Of a stretch of DNA of 64,000 nucleotides, positions 48,290-59,508 are shown in pieces; position 1 is the stretch's first letter; each line of letters opens with the position of its first letter. Location of the stretch: contig NW_025776832.1 in assembly GCF_021130785.1 (NCBI RefSeq), positions 1 through 64,000 of the forward strand, read 5' to 3'. The translations under genes and the position numbers were made by a program. Below the pieces are notes generated by a model, which saw only the letters and a list, made by a program, of their open reading frames with translations, searched no databases and was not told the DNA's origin. Origin of the DNA: Homalodisca vitripennis (taxonomy: Eukaryota > Arthropoda > Insecta > Hemiptera > Cicadellidae).

Positions 48290-50147
48290 ACAACAATGAC
48301 AATATTCAGGAAAAGTGAGTCAAATCTGTGGCTGTCAAGTTATTGTTGTCAGGGCACCCTATCAGTCTTGCGGGGAACTAAAGCGTCTTTGTGTACCCAA
48401 ACAATGGAACAGTGCAATACTGAACAATAAACGGTATTGATATAGTAGAACTGGTACACGGGCTTTCATACAGACCAATAGTGAATAAATCGTATTAATT
48501 AAAATATTTCTTTGACGTTATATGAGATGTACCGGTATGTTTTTATTAAATTAACGATTAAATTATTTTAGTTAGTATAGTGTTCCTTGTACGATAAAAA
48601 ATTATTTAAATATTCGGAGTAACCTGAAATTAGTAATAATCAATAAAAGACATGTTTTTATCATATTTTTCTACTTGTAAACATAAACTTTTCCTTTTGG
48701 AGATTTTGAGTATTTACAGAGCTAATATAAATCAAATTTGAAATATCACTTCTATTTTTTAAGATATAAATATAATAAACGAAGAAGTTACAACAGAAAC
48801 TTATATTTCAGAATACTTGATGTTTTATTTCAATATTGACGAAGGAATAACGTTAGATTTACTTACTGGGTATCAGTTAAATCAAAACTACGGCTAAAAG
48901 CATAGATTTACAGAGTTTTCCTTACCTGGATTACCACTGGTCGGGAGCCCATGTAAAGACAGCAATATTAGAGCATTGTTCTCATTCACTACTGAATATT
49001 ACAGTATTCCTTTTTATATTTATCATGAAATGTGTTTTTATTATTACCAGTATCTAAGATACTATATACGGTGTTGTACTCTGCCCTATCTGACCTTATT
49101 AATGGGTACGCATTAATAGGGTCAAGTTAAACATATTTCACAATAAAGTACTCTTTAGTTATGTATAGATATAAAAAGCAGTTATATGTTATTTTTGGAA
49201 ATGCTGAACAAAGTAAACGGTGGGGATTTAAAAGGTCATACTAAATGACCATACTAAATAAAATTTAATTTAAATATTTACTTATATTTTAGATTTTTAC
49301 TGTTTATAATAAACGATTCCATCAATAAAGATTTATTAAATTTAAAAATAAATTTAACTATGTATGACGACTTAATTAAACTTGGGTATCATAAAAAGAA
49401 AAGATAATTTAGAAAATTGACAGCAGTTATACCCTAGTAACTGCATGTACAGTTACGGAATCAATAAGTTACAGAACGGGAAACCCAATACGGCGTGAAT
49501 TTCTAAATTAGCAATTACATATAAATAACCTGATGAGAGGTTCTGACGTACAATGTGTGTAAGAAGACATTTTCAGTATTTTATAATATCAAATTACAAG
49601 TAGATCTTTTTATTTTAGATTGTCCATAATTAAAAATGTTATAAAATACACCAAGTGTTTGTGTTATATATCTAATTCAGAAACAGCATTCTCTTACAGT
49701 GATTTAAGATATCGTTATTAGGGGGTGTTTTCGTGTCTAAACTGGTCGTGACCACTGTGCGATGCCGCGCGTTCTGCAGTAATTAACCGTTAATTTATCG
49801 CAGTTACATCTTTCAAGATCCTAATTAGGGGCGGTAAAGTATCATGTTGCATTTTTCATCCTTACGAAATGTATATACTTACGTAAGTTTAAATCTTAAT
49901 TTAGACAATGGTAAGCGTCAATATTGAACTTGGTCATACCACTAGGAATTTTCGTTGCTGAATAAATGCCAAAACATATAGGATTTTCCTTGATCGAAAA
50001 ATATTGGTTCCATTGCAGGACCTAATAATTGATTTGAAACATCATTTATCCATTTTCAGTACAATAACTGTGAGAACTTTGATCCCCCTAACCTTATAGA
50101 ATTGTAAGAGTTACAAAAGGTTCAATATGAAAAATAATTTCAATATA

Positions 50148-50545
50148 CAGGGTTAATAAAAAGTCTGGAGACCCCCGACTAATATTGTAACGGCTCACAC
50201 GAGAAAAACTAAACTCGCCACACATTTATGTTATATTATGAGGTACTTTTTGGGCGTAATTAGTGCTTCATTCACAAACCCAAAATGGGGGATTTTGGGG
50301 GCAGCTCAAAAATTTTAAATGTAAAGCCCCATCAAGTGACCTGTCATTTTCCAAGCCCCTGATAAAAGAAAACAAACAACGCAAACTAGAGGTCTCTATC
50401 TTAACCCAGTAAAAAATTACTGCCAATTGAAAATTGTATAATCCAGAATAAACTACTTACAACATAGGAATAACTAACTTTTGGGGCAGCTAAAAACTGT
50501 CACTTTTAAGCACCACTCAGTTGATCTCTCATTTTTTAGGTATTC
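50148..50545 (+). repeat. left long terminal inverted repeat
   Basis: Matches the reverse complement of 52009-52403 over its whole length. Clear shared words include GTCTGGAGACCCCCGACTAA, AACCCAAAATGGGGGATTTT and TTTTGGGGCAGCTAAAAACT. Visible differences include one base in the outer TTAATAAA/TTAACAAA word and one in the ATTATGAGG/ATTATGGGG word. Similarity stops after TTAGGTATT. Confidence 0.92.
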
Positions 50546-50703
50546 ATAAAAGGTACAAACTATGAAAATTGGAGAATTGTAATGAAACCCTTATTTTTTA
50601 TTGTTCCCTATAAAGGAAAAGAAGATATATTTAATAAGAATTTTCTAACATCGTTTTTTATTTTTTAAGCAGATACTCTGTCATTACTTACCAGCTTAAC
50701 GTT

Positions 50704-51775
50704 TCACAAGAAGTGTTCAAATTGCTTCCCCTCAGCGGCTTGACAATGCGCTAGTGTGGTGTAAACATGTGATACAACTCGCTGCAATGTTTGTTGAGGA
50801 ATCCCATGTATTTCCTGTACAACTCGATTTCTCAGATCATCAATATCTCGTGGCTTTGTTTTGTACACTCTGTCTTTGACATAACCCCACATGAAGTAGT
50901 CAAGTGGTGACAGGTCTGGTGATCTGGCGGGCCACTCAATAAACCCACGTCTACCTATCCATCGATTTGGGAAAACATTATCCAAGTAGTGGCGGACTTG
51001 CCGGCTATAATGTGGAGGTGCTCCGTCTTGTTGGAACCAAACTTGTTCAAAATCATCTCTGGATGCCTGGATTGCTGGAATGATTTGTTGTTGGAGCATA
51101 CCTAAGTACACATCACCAGTAAGGTTCCCTTCAATGAAGAGTGGTCCATAATTTGTCCTCCCATCATACCTACCCAAACGTTAATTTTTTCGGGATGTTG
51201 AGTGTGTTGTTCTTGCACCCAGTAAGGATTAACATCACTCCAGAGCCGAGAATTGTGTCTATTTACTTCCCCGTTTAGCATGAAGGTTGCTTCGTCACTG
51301 AATACAATATTAGTTAAGTTTAATGTCTGGTTATCTATTTTGCTAATCATTTCATTACAATATTGTACCCTTCGATCGAAGTCATCTTCGTTCAGCTCGT
51401 GTACAAGATTAATTTTGTATGGCTTGTATTTATTTTCATGTAAAATCTTACAAACAGACCCCTGAGAAATCCCCACTTCTCTTGACAAAGCAGTTGTTGA
51501 CACATGCGGGTTTTCAACAACAGACATCAACACCTCCAGACAATGGTCTTCAGTTCTTGCTGATCTCGGTCTTCCAGACTTAGGCCGATTCTTCACTGAG
51601 CCTGTTTCTTCAAAACGTTTAATTGTTTTTTCAACAGCAGATTTTGATATAGGGTTTCTATCATATGAGGAAATGTTTCATTAAATAAATGTCTCACTTG
51701 TTCATATGATCGAATTCTATCACCATATCCACGCATCATTAACAATGTAATACGTTCCTGTTCGCTTAGCTCCAT
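50704..51775 (-). pseudogene. mariner-superfamily transposase, two frameshifts
   Basis: Start chosen at MELSEQERITLLMMRGYGD (ATG 51775), the usual beginning of the insect helix-turn-helix domain of this group; an upstream in-frame ATG at 51889 gives an atypical leader. The second frame has GRPRSART and REVGISQGSVCKILHE (second helix-turn-helix) and the first catalytic Asp in VFSDEATF. The third has WFQQDGAPPHYS (second Asp) and PARSPDLSPLDYFMWG (third Asp). I count 41 residues between the second and third Asp, so DD41D. Frameshifts lie near 51658 and near 51148. About 356 residues if continuous. It cuts and pastes the element at TA; this copy would need a helper. Confidence 0.88.
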
Positions 51776-52008
51776 GATAAAATTAAGGAATAATGTGACT
51801 GAAGTGAGTACGGCAAGACACTGATGGTATTGAAAACATGAAACAATGATAAGACTATTGTACAACAGATAATTCGGGGCAAAGTTCATAAACTAATGGA
51901 ATGTAGTCCTCCTGCAGTTAGGAATTCCCAATATTTCTTTAAACTTTTGTTATTTGCTAGGTTTGATATTTAAACCCATACTTCGTTTTGAGATTGTTTT
52001 GCCTTTTA

Positions 52009-52403
52009 ATACCTAACAAATGAGAGATCAACTGAGTGGTGCTTAAAAGTGACAGTTTTTAGCTGCCCCAAAAGTTAGTTATTCCTATGTTGTAAGTAGT
52101 TTATTCTGGCTTATACAATTTTCAATTGGCAGTAATTTTTTACTGGGTTAAGATAGAGACCTCTAGTTTGCGTTGTTTGTTTTCTTTTATCAGGGGCTTG
52201 AAAATGACAGGTCACTTGATGGGGCTTTACATTTAAAATTTTTGAGCTGCCCCCAAAATCCCCCATTTTGGGTTTGTGAATGAAGCACTAATTACGCCCA
52301 AAAAGTACCCCATAATATAACATAAATGTGTGGCGAGTTTAGTTTTTCTCGTGTGAGCCGTTACAATATTAGTCGGGGGTCTCCAGACTTTTTGTTAACC
52401 CTG
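52009..52403 (-). repeat. right long terminal inverted repeat
   Basis: Reverse complement of 50148-50545 with few differences; ends at CCCTG followed by TA. Confidence 0.92.
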
Positions 52404-52409
52404 TATTTT

Positions 52410-54045
52410 GTAGTTATAATCGATGCCTCATAGTTTCCAATTCCAACTGCAACTGTCGCTGTAGTAACAAAGCTGAATAACTTGTCATCAAGTAGTGACA
52501 GCTCTATATAATCTGGCGATCAGACTGACATGTCGATCAACGTACACGTTATCAGGATATTCAGCTAAGCCAAATAATCACAAAGTGGGGTCTGTTGAGG
52601 TTATTGAATTAGAATGCTTCTCTTATTAGTCTGCTGTACAATTGTAATGGTTTACAAAGGATAATAATTATAATTATTCCATGTTAACATATATTAACAT
52701 CATGAACAAAAAAAAGTTTTAAATGACTTCGGCACGTTCATTTTATGTATCATTGTAAAGTCCGAAAATGCTTTAAGGTCAACACGGTCAATATGATCAG
52801 GGATGAATTTGTAATTCGCAAGGACGATTAAATAGATTATAAGTCAAGGCCCTCATTGACTGTATCGTCAGCTGGGTGTGTGACACCTCAATTGAGGTTA
52901 CAATTCTAAGGTGTCTTCATCGGCAAGGAAATACAAATTACAATTATTGGAATTACATACAAATAGTGCAAAACATATGCTCGTAAATTAGGTTTGTGAG
53001 GGCTTTTAGAAAGTGATTGAGGCAACACTATACGATAAAGTGAAATAGATAATAACTGGAATGTATTAGTCATTTTCAGGAGCAAATTGGAATCAGGCTT
53101 AGAAAATCAAAACTAAATAAGAATTTAAGGCAGTTGAAGAAGGAAGTAAACTATTAGGTACGTAGTGAACTTACATCTCTCAAAGTCTGAATATTGTAGC
53201 AAACCAAGTCGGTAATAAATAGAAATAAATAAGAATTGTGACATTAATTATAAAAGTTTTCAAATAACTATAGCTACACCTCGTTTTATGCCCTAAAAAG
53301 CTGATTCTTGTTGTATTAATTTTATACCTTCTTTAAATCTAGCTCAGAAATGTAAAAGCAGCGGTATCTGTAGAATCCGAAGATTATAATTAAGAAGACG
53401 AATAAATTTACGCGCTCAAAACATTAGATATCCACAGAGGAGAGTCCTTATAGCTAGATTCTTTAGCTACAAAAGCAACCAGTTAGGCTGAGATAGATTG
53501 GATATTACTCTGCTAAAGGAAGTTTATTTATTAGAACTAGCTACAAGTTTGACACAGGCCAAGAGTAATGTTATTTCGAAGATTTATTGTATATTCATTC
53601 TTTGATTTTCAGTACTGACAACGGATGTTTTAAAGGAATGCAACGATCAAAATTAGTAAATTAGATGTTCATAGCTATATGTTCATATGTTTCTTTTTTG
53701 CGTGCTTAAGCCTTTTATTTTATTATTTCTCTCCTGAAGAAAAGGATGGATTCTGTCTTCTAACCTTCGTGTCTTTTTTGCAACAACGTTACATTTCTAT
53801 AATCCTGTTATCTTTTTAAGCATACACTCGTAGGCTATAAATGAATTTAAAAATAATTTACCAACAAATGTTTTTTTACTGAAACACGTATTTTCTACAA
53901 GCATAAGAGAACAGTTTTGGTTTATTTTTGGAAAATAGTATATGCATTTTCACGATTTACTGCCTTTCTACTTGCTACAAAATAATATTATTTATAGACA
54001 CAAATTTTTACATACAAATAACGTAGCTATGGTAGGAAGTGTTGG
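52410..54045. other. A+T-rich non-coding stretch
   Basis: No gene seen. A 14-bp perfect palindrome, ACCTCAATTGAGGT, lies at 52885-52898. Confidence 0.4.
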
Positions 54046-54049
54046 TTCA

Positions 54050-54425
54050 ATTTGAATATTGAGTTTAGCTCCAGTTCACCTTCCTTTTATTGCAGCGTAT
54101 GGTATCTGATGCTGTCTTAGACTTGATTCCTGAAATCTGGGGTAATGTTCGTCTGAAGATATCCAAAGGAAGTCGGGGACGAACCTTTACATCGTTTCGA
54201 CATCAGAGACACCTGTAAATAGGTAAAGAAGCAGTCTCATTGTATCATCAGGTGCAAAGTTTAGGGCCATATGATGGTTCTTACACGATCTCTAAGCAGT
54301 TTGAATTGGTCCAAACTGAATCAACCTTGGATACCAGATTCCAGGAGTCAAGTCTGAGAAAGCGTCAGATACCAGACTCTCCAATAAAAAGAAGATGAAC
54401 TGCAGCTAAACTCAAGATACAAATG
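54050..54425. mobile_element. MITE-like element with ~90-bp imperfect TIRs
   Basis: Left arm ATTTGAATATTGAGTTTAGC... through GGTATCTGATGCTGTCTTAG and GATTCCTGAAATCTGG (to about 54142) is answered by an inverted right arm from about 54330 (CCAGATTCCAGGAGTC, CAGATACC, GCAGCTAAACTCAAGATAC) to about 54425. The internal part is about 190 bases and non-coding. No clear target duplication. A diverged relative lies at 7335-7610. Confidence 0.75.
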
Positions 54426-55907
54426 TTTAAATAGTTAACATACCTTCATAATTGCTTTATTCATACCTTTTTGATACAACTAGTACAATAATCGGATAAA
54501 AACTGCTATCTAAAGTTCTAATTCATTCAGAGTTCTTGTACCTAAATAATGCTATTTACAAACTGCTGGGTAACATTATCCGTCCCACTTAATATTTTCT
54601 CCCGATTTTCCAAAATACATTATTGATAAGATACATTAAGAAATATTTTAGCTTTATATATTCAAACGGGAAAGAGTCAGTTTGCATTTTATATAAAAAC
54701 ACTAATGAGTTTAATGTTGATATCACAATTTCATTTAAGAAAAATCTTTATTTCTTAATCTTCATTTTATAATCTTAAACCTATACCCCAGTTCTTGTTG
54801 GGATCGAACAGGTTGAGGGTATTAAACAGGTTAGAAACAATATAAAAATAATTGCCCTCAATTTTGCGGAACATTTTGCTTGGCTACAAGATTGAGACTT
54901 TTCCATTTTGGAAATACAATGAATTTATTGTAAGTATAAAACTGGTTATTTAACCAAAGTATGCATTATAACCTCAGCTATTAAGTTATAACTTGAAACA
55001 CTTTATCTAGAACCCTATTAGCGGAAAAACTATTCTTGGCTAAGTTGCAGCGGTAATTATCAACTGTCGTGCAATATCTCCAACACGCCAACCCTGCTTG
55101 TTCTCGGAAATTAATTAGTTTAGTTTTTTTTAGTAACAAAAATTCCTAGTATGCCTTTTTATATGAAAGTATTTTTATTGAAAACCTTTATTAACAAAGC
55201 TATTGAAGAATCCTCATTTATAAATTCTTTTCAAATATTTTATTCAAAAATTTCATTATAAGCTGGCTTGTTGAGAATTGAAATTAAGAGGCACTGAAGT
55301 TCATCAGATCTTAGAACCAAACTTACTCATTATCAGTCATGAGCTTCATCGAAATACGTAGAAATGTCTGTTTAATATCTTATTACTAAATATGGCGCCC
55401 TACAGCGAGATTTAAATATTTCAACTGTGTATTTTTGTTAGTCATTAAAAATAAAGCATACCGGTAAACTTTATATACATTCTGAGAGAATGCTTTTAAG
55501 CAAGAAAGATTTATTACTATAGCGTACTTTGTGAGTGTTTTTAGCGAACATTAAAAAAGAAAAACAATGTTCGTAACCTGAAATATGAATTAACAAGTAG
55601 AATAAACAACTTTGTCATTAGCAACTTTGTAGAGTATTTGCAAACTCGATATTTATATGGCTTATAAATGCTGCTGAAATTGTCTATTGGTGAAATTTAT
55701 ATCTCGCTTATTCCATACCCGCAGAACGCTACGCAAGTTCTTTAAACTAGGAAAAAATTAAAACCCGTGAAATATTATTTGTGGTGTATATAACTCGCTA
55801 ATAAATGGTACGGCACAAATTGTTATTCTATATTTAATTAAACTGTTAGATGAATCAAATTATATTGATAATTAATCAGTGTGCACAGGCCGTACTCCTA
55901 ATACTGT

Positions 55908-55976
55908 GGCGTCATAATAAGAGTCTGACCTCTTTGTGACGTCATAATAAGAGGTCATAAGTGACGTCATAATAAG
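55908..55976. repeat. three GTCATAATAAG repeats, two with TGACGTCA
   Basis: GCGTCATAATAAGAG, TGACGTCATAATAAGAG and TGACGTCATAATAAG occur within 70 bases. TGACGTCA, the CRE/ATF palindrome, is at 55937-55944 and 55962-55969. The repetition suggests short tandem duplication; a regulatory role is unproven as no gene is adjacent. Confidence 0.6.
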
Positions 55977-57039
55977 TTACCTTTCCACTTCATTAGATGG
56001 GAACAAGCAAGTGTTCGGCATCATAATGTTATAGTTTTCTTTTGTAATTGAAGATAATTAAATGCTATTCTTGCTAAAAAACATTTTGGCATTTTAATAA
56101 TAGTTTACATATTAAAATAGGCTATATCTTATTTTAACGTTAGATTTTAAACAGATGTACATACTTTTTTAAGCCTTTATATAACAAAATAATTTGTAAA
56201 AGACAAAAAATATCAGACGATTCGCGCACTTATACACAATCAGCTGTGGTAACCACGTGAGGACGTATAGTATGACGTAACGACTGGCGGTGGGGGGCAG
56301 TAATCCGGCCTGTATTATAGTCTGCCTTATCACAAAACACACTTTGTCAAAATTCTTTTTAAATAAATTATATTGAGTTAGCAGAAGAGATAATTTTTTA
56401 TCTGAATAAAGAGTTGTAGAATATTGTTCTTTACATAACTAGTCCTAACAGACCGTTAGTTTAACAAGTCTGCATTTGGGAACGTAACGTTTAAAAGTTG
56501 ACATAGCATACGTTTGTATGTAATACTACGACATTAATTAATCTCAGAACAATGTATAACAAGTCAGAACTTGTCGATAACGAAGATATTTCCATGCCAT
56601 CCTTTGTCGAGTAATTTTTAAAAACTAAACTAATTAATGTGTTATACAATGAAACTGGTAATAAAATATAGATTTATCATTTATAAGTTAATTTATTACA
56701 AGTTGAAATACATTTTGTTAGGACGATTATCTGATATTTTGTTCTTGGTACGTAACACCTCAACACCTAGAATTTTACAGAAAAATGTTTTTTATCCAAG
56801 CAATGGGCATAAGATTGTTTTATATCTCCAGTACTAAATTGCATACATTTTAAATGTTTTTTTAGTTGTAAGCATTTTAATTTTTGCAGTAATATCTATC
56901 AATAGAAATTTTAAATGATTGTTTTTAATTGTAAAAGCCAAAAATATTAGAAAATTCTTTTGGAAGGTAAGAGCCAATATCCACTTTATAAGAACACAAC
57001 ATAATATTTTTGTGGATTTTTCTTTGTGGAAGGAATCAA

Positions 57040-57130
57040 GGTCAAGAGGAACCCATTGTACGATGTTTCAAGTCTCTAGGACCTTCCTGTCAAGAGTAAT
57101 ACACAAACAGGAGACTGAAAGACACGTATA
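57040..57130 (+). repeat. dispersed repeat copy
   Basis: TTTCAAGTCTCTAGGACC, TGTCAAGAGTAATAC and an ACA-rich tail match the order seen at 1388, 32388 and 45848. A second partial word, GCAAGAGGAACCCGG..TTGCGATGTT, follows about 144 bases later near 57188, resembling TCAAGAGGAACCCATTG at 57042. Confidence 0.5.
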
Positions 57131-59508
57131 CATAAGGAATTCCCTTGGACCATTTTACTCCCAAATCAAAAACGTTCTTCCTTTGAGCAAGAGGAACCCG
57201 GTTTGCGATGTTAAAAATAGAACTTTAGCCATCTCTTGTTACAAGGTATCTTAATAAAACATCCAAACTTTCCTTCAGCCAGTGTTTGATAGATATAAGA
57301 AAAGTTCGCTTGAATGAAATAGACTGTTATATACGACCACACTATTTTCTGACTGTAAAGATAAAAACCTTTAATAAAGATGAGATCTGAAAATCGAACG
57401 CCAAACATGTTCAGCAATATTGCTTGTAACCCCCAGAGACATTCCCATTGGGTACAGATTTTTAGCTCCAGAATTAAACTGACCAACTAGCAACGAATAG
57501 TCGCTCTTTGATATGTCATATTACACTTTTACTGACTAACTGATCTGATTTGAGTTTACATACAATTTTACATCAAAAACTTTAGTTTGTTATAAAAAAT
57601 AGAAAATTTGTCAGTTAAAAATAAATAGTGATAATATTATTCTATTTTTTTTTTAACATATATAAGAATATAGTCTATAAATATGTAGTGGAGTTACAGA
57701 GTTTTAGCTTCAACAACGTAAATCTCCAGAAAGAATCATTACCAGTACGACATTATAACCATTAGATAAAACCATTTTGCTTCTCTTAGTTGCGAGTAAT
57801 ATACTCCTTGGAAACTTACTACCACAGGAGGCGACCCTGTGATCCCAAATGATCTTTCTTAAAATCGACAGAGAAATTCGCCCCTAGAAGAAGTCAATCC
57901 TCAGTTGCTCGGATTTGGATACACGTTGAAATGGGAGGGTATCAAAAGGGGTAAACATATAAATGATCAAATTTTCTCTGATCATATTTTTTCACATTCA
58001 CTTCAAACAACCGATCAGACGCGTAAATACATGTTAAAAACAACGTCAGCGTTCACTTAGTGACCATGATATAGCTTATTTATGTATGTTTACGTAATTT
58101 CTCTGATAGTGTTACAATTAATGTTTACGAGTCTAATTGTGGGTTTTCATTAATTGCATCAATTATATATCTATTCTTAATTCTTAGGTTTACGCAGACG
58201 GTTTTGAAACTGTTTTGTTTATTGAAGAGAAACAGAGCAGAAATATTTCAAGATTTTAACTCGACTAAAGATGTTTCCCCACGGTATGGACTTGGAAACG
58301 CCCGATAGTCAATTATGTATTGGAGTAACAACTGTAGGTTCACAGGCATTGAAACAAAGCACACAGATAACACTTATCTCTAAGAGATCCCGTTATTTGG
58401 CTACATTTGGGATGAATCGAATCCTTACCCCAAATAACCTAAGGGGTATGTTACCGTTGTACTTCACTAGTCTTACAACCATTTCAATCAACCACTCTGT
58501 CGGATCCTAGAGATTTTGTACTGAAACGTTCGTATTTTCATATTTGTGTAACAAATAAATACTCGATTTCAGCATTTAAATTAAACTTCTGTTATTAAAG
58601 TAATGTTCATTCATATTTGTGTAAAGATACCTGTGTTTAAAGAGGCCATAATAAGCTGCTGTTAAATAATTACAACGTTTTCACTATGTTATTTGTGTGT
58701 AGTAATAAATACCACAATATTATATTTATTATTGTGTATAAAATAAAATTAAATGTTTTCAAATAAGTATATCATATTACAGTGTAATAATAAATATGTC
58801 GTAATAACGTAATAAATGTATGTTTAAAATATAATGTTAAAAATTCATCGTAAAAGCTACAAAACTGTGTGTAATATGAGTCCTCTCCATACGCAGAAGT
58901 GTAGTCTTTGTGGAGAGTATTATGTTTCAAAATAAATGTTGTGCATCTTATTAATATTTGAATATTCATTTCTGAACTTGCATTTGAATTTTATCTGAAG
59001 TATCTAAAACCAAAATAAAATTCGGGTAGTGGTAAAATTAAATCACATCATATTATTTTTCCATAAAAGTGTAGATATTGAAATTTCAAAACATAAAAGT
59101 TTAAAATGTGTCAGACGTGATATTTAGTATGCTTAATGTCAAAGAGCAAAACCAATAGTAGCAAAAAGTTCTTGAGTTCGGATTTTCTCCTAGTGGGAAG
59201 GAGGTTGAACGAAAAGAATAGAAACCCGTTAATATAAGATAAAAACTACAAAAATTAGAATTTATTGGTTAAAAGTAAAGCCAATTCTATCTTTGATCTA
59301 TTGAATAACTCACAGACAGTTTATATGGATATAATGTATTTCGTTTGGGTCTATTAAATGTTAAGTTCAAAATCATTTAAAAAATCTCAGAATCACAAAT
59401 GTTGCTGTTTGAAATAATAACAAACATTTAAATCACATTATCATAAAAACAATTACTTTTACTTAAAAATTTACAAATTAAAAATTCAACTTTGTAACAT
59501 AAAATTTT

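Larger units (their letters stand above)
45960..50140. other. A+T-rich stretch without recognisable gene
   Basis: Overlapping open frames on both strands at 47483-47702 and others nearby show no family motif. Contains a perfect inverted repeat at 47238-47267 and an (AT)n tract at 48251-48287, listed separately. Confidence 0.35.
50148..52403 (-). mobile_element. mariner-superfamily transposon with ~400-bp TIRs (DD41D)
   Basis: Ends CAGGGTTAATAAAAAG... (50148) and its inverse ...CTTTTTGTTAACCCTG (52403), each flanked by TA (50146-50147; 52404-52405). The inverted repeats run to about 50545 and from about 52009, roughly 395-398 bases each, with only a few mismatches seen by eye. Between them a minus-strand transposase gene occupies 50704-51775. 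Total 2,256 bp. The near-identity of the two arms suggests recent activity or arm homogenisation, although the transposase itself has two frameshifts. Confidence 0.92.
54430..59508. other. A+T-rich stretch before the satellite
   Basis: No gene recognised. Contains the TGACGTCA cluster at 55908-55976 and a dispersed-repeat copy at 57040-57130. Open frames at 56919-57254, 57211-57486 and 58271-58510 have no family motif. Confidence 0.35.
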
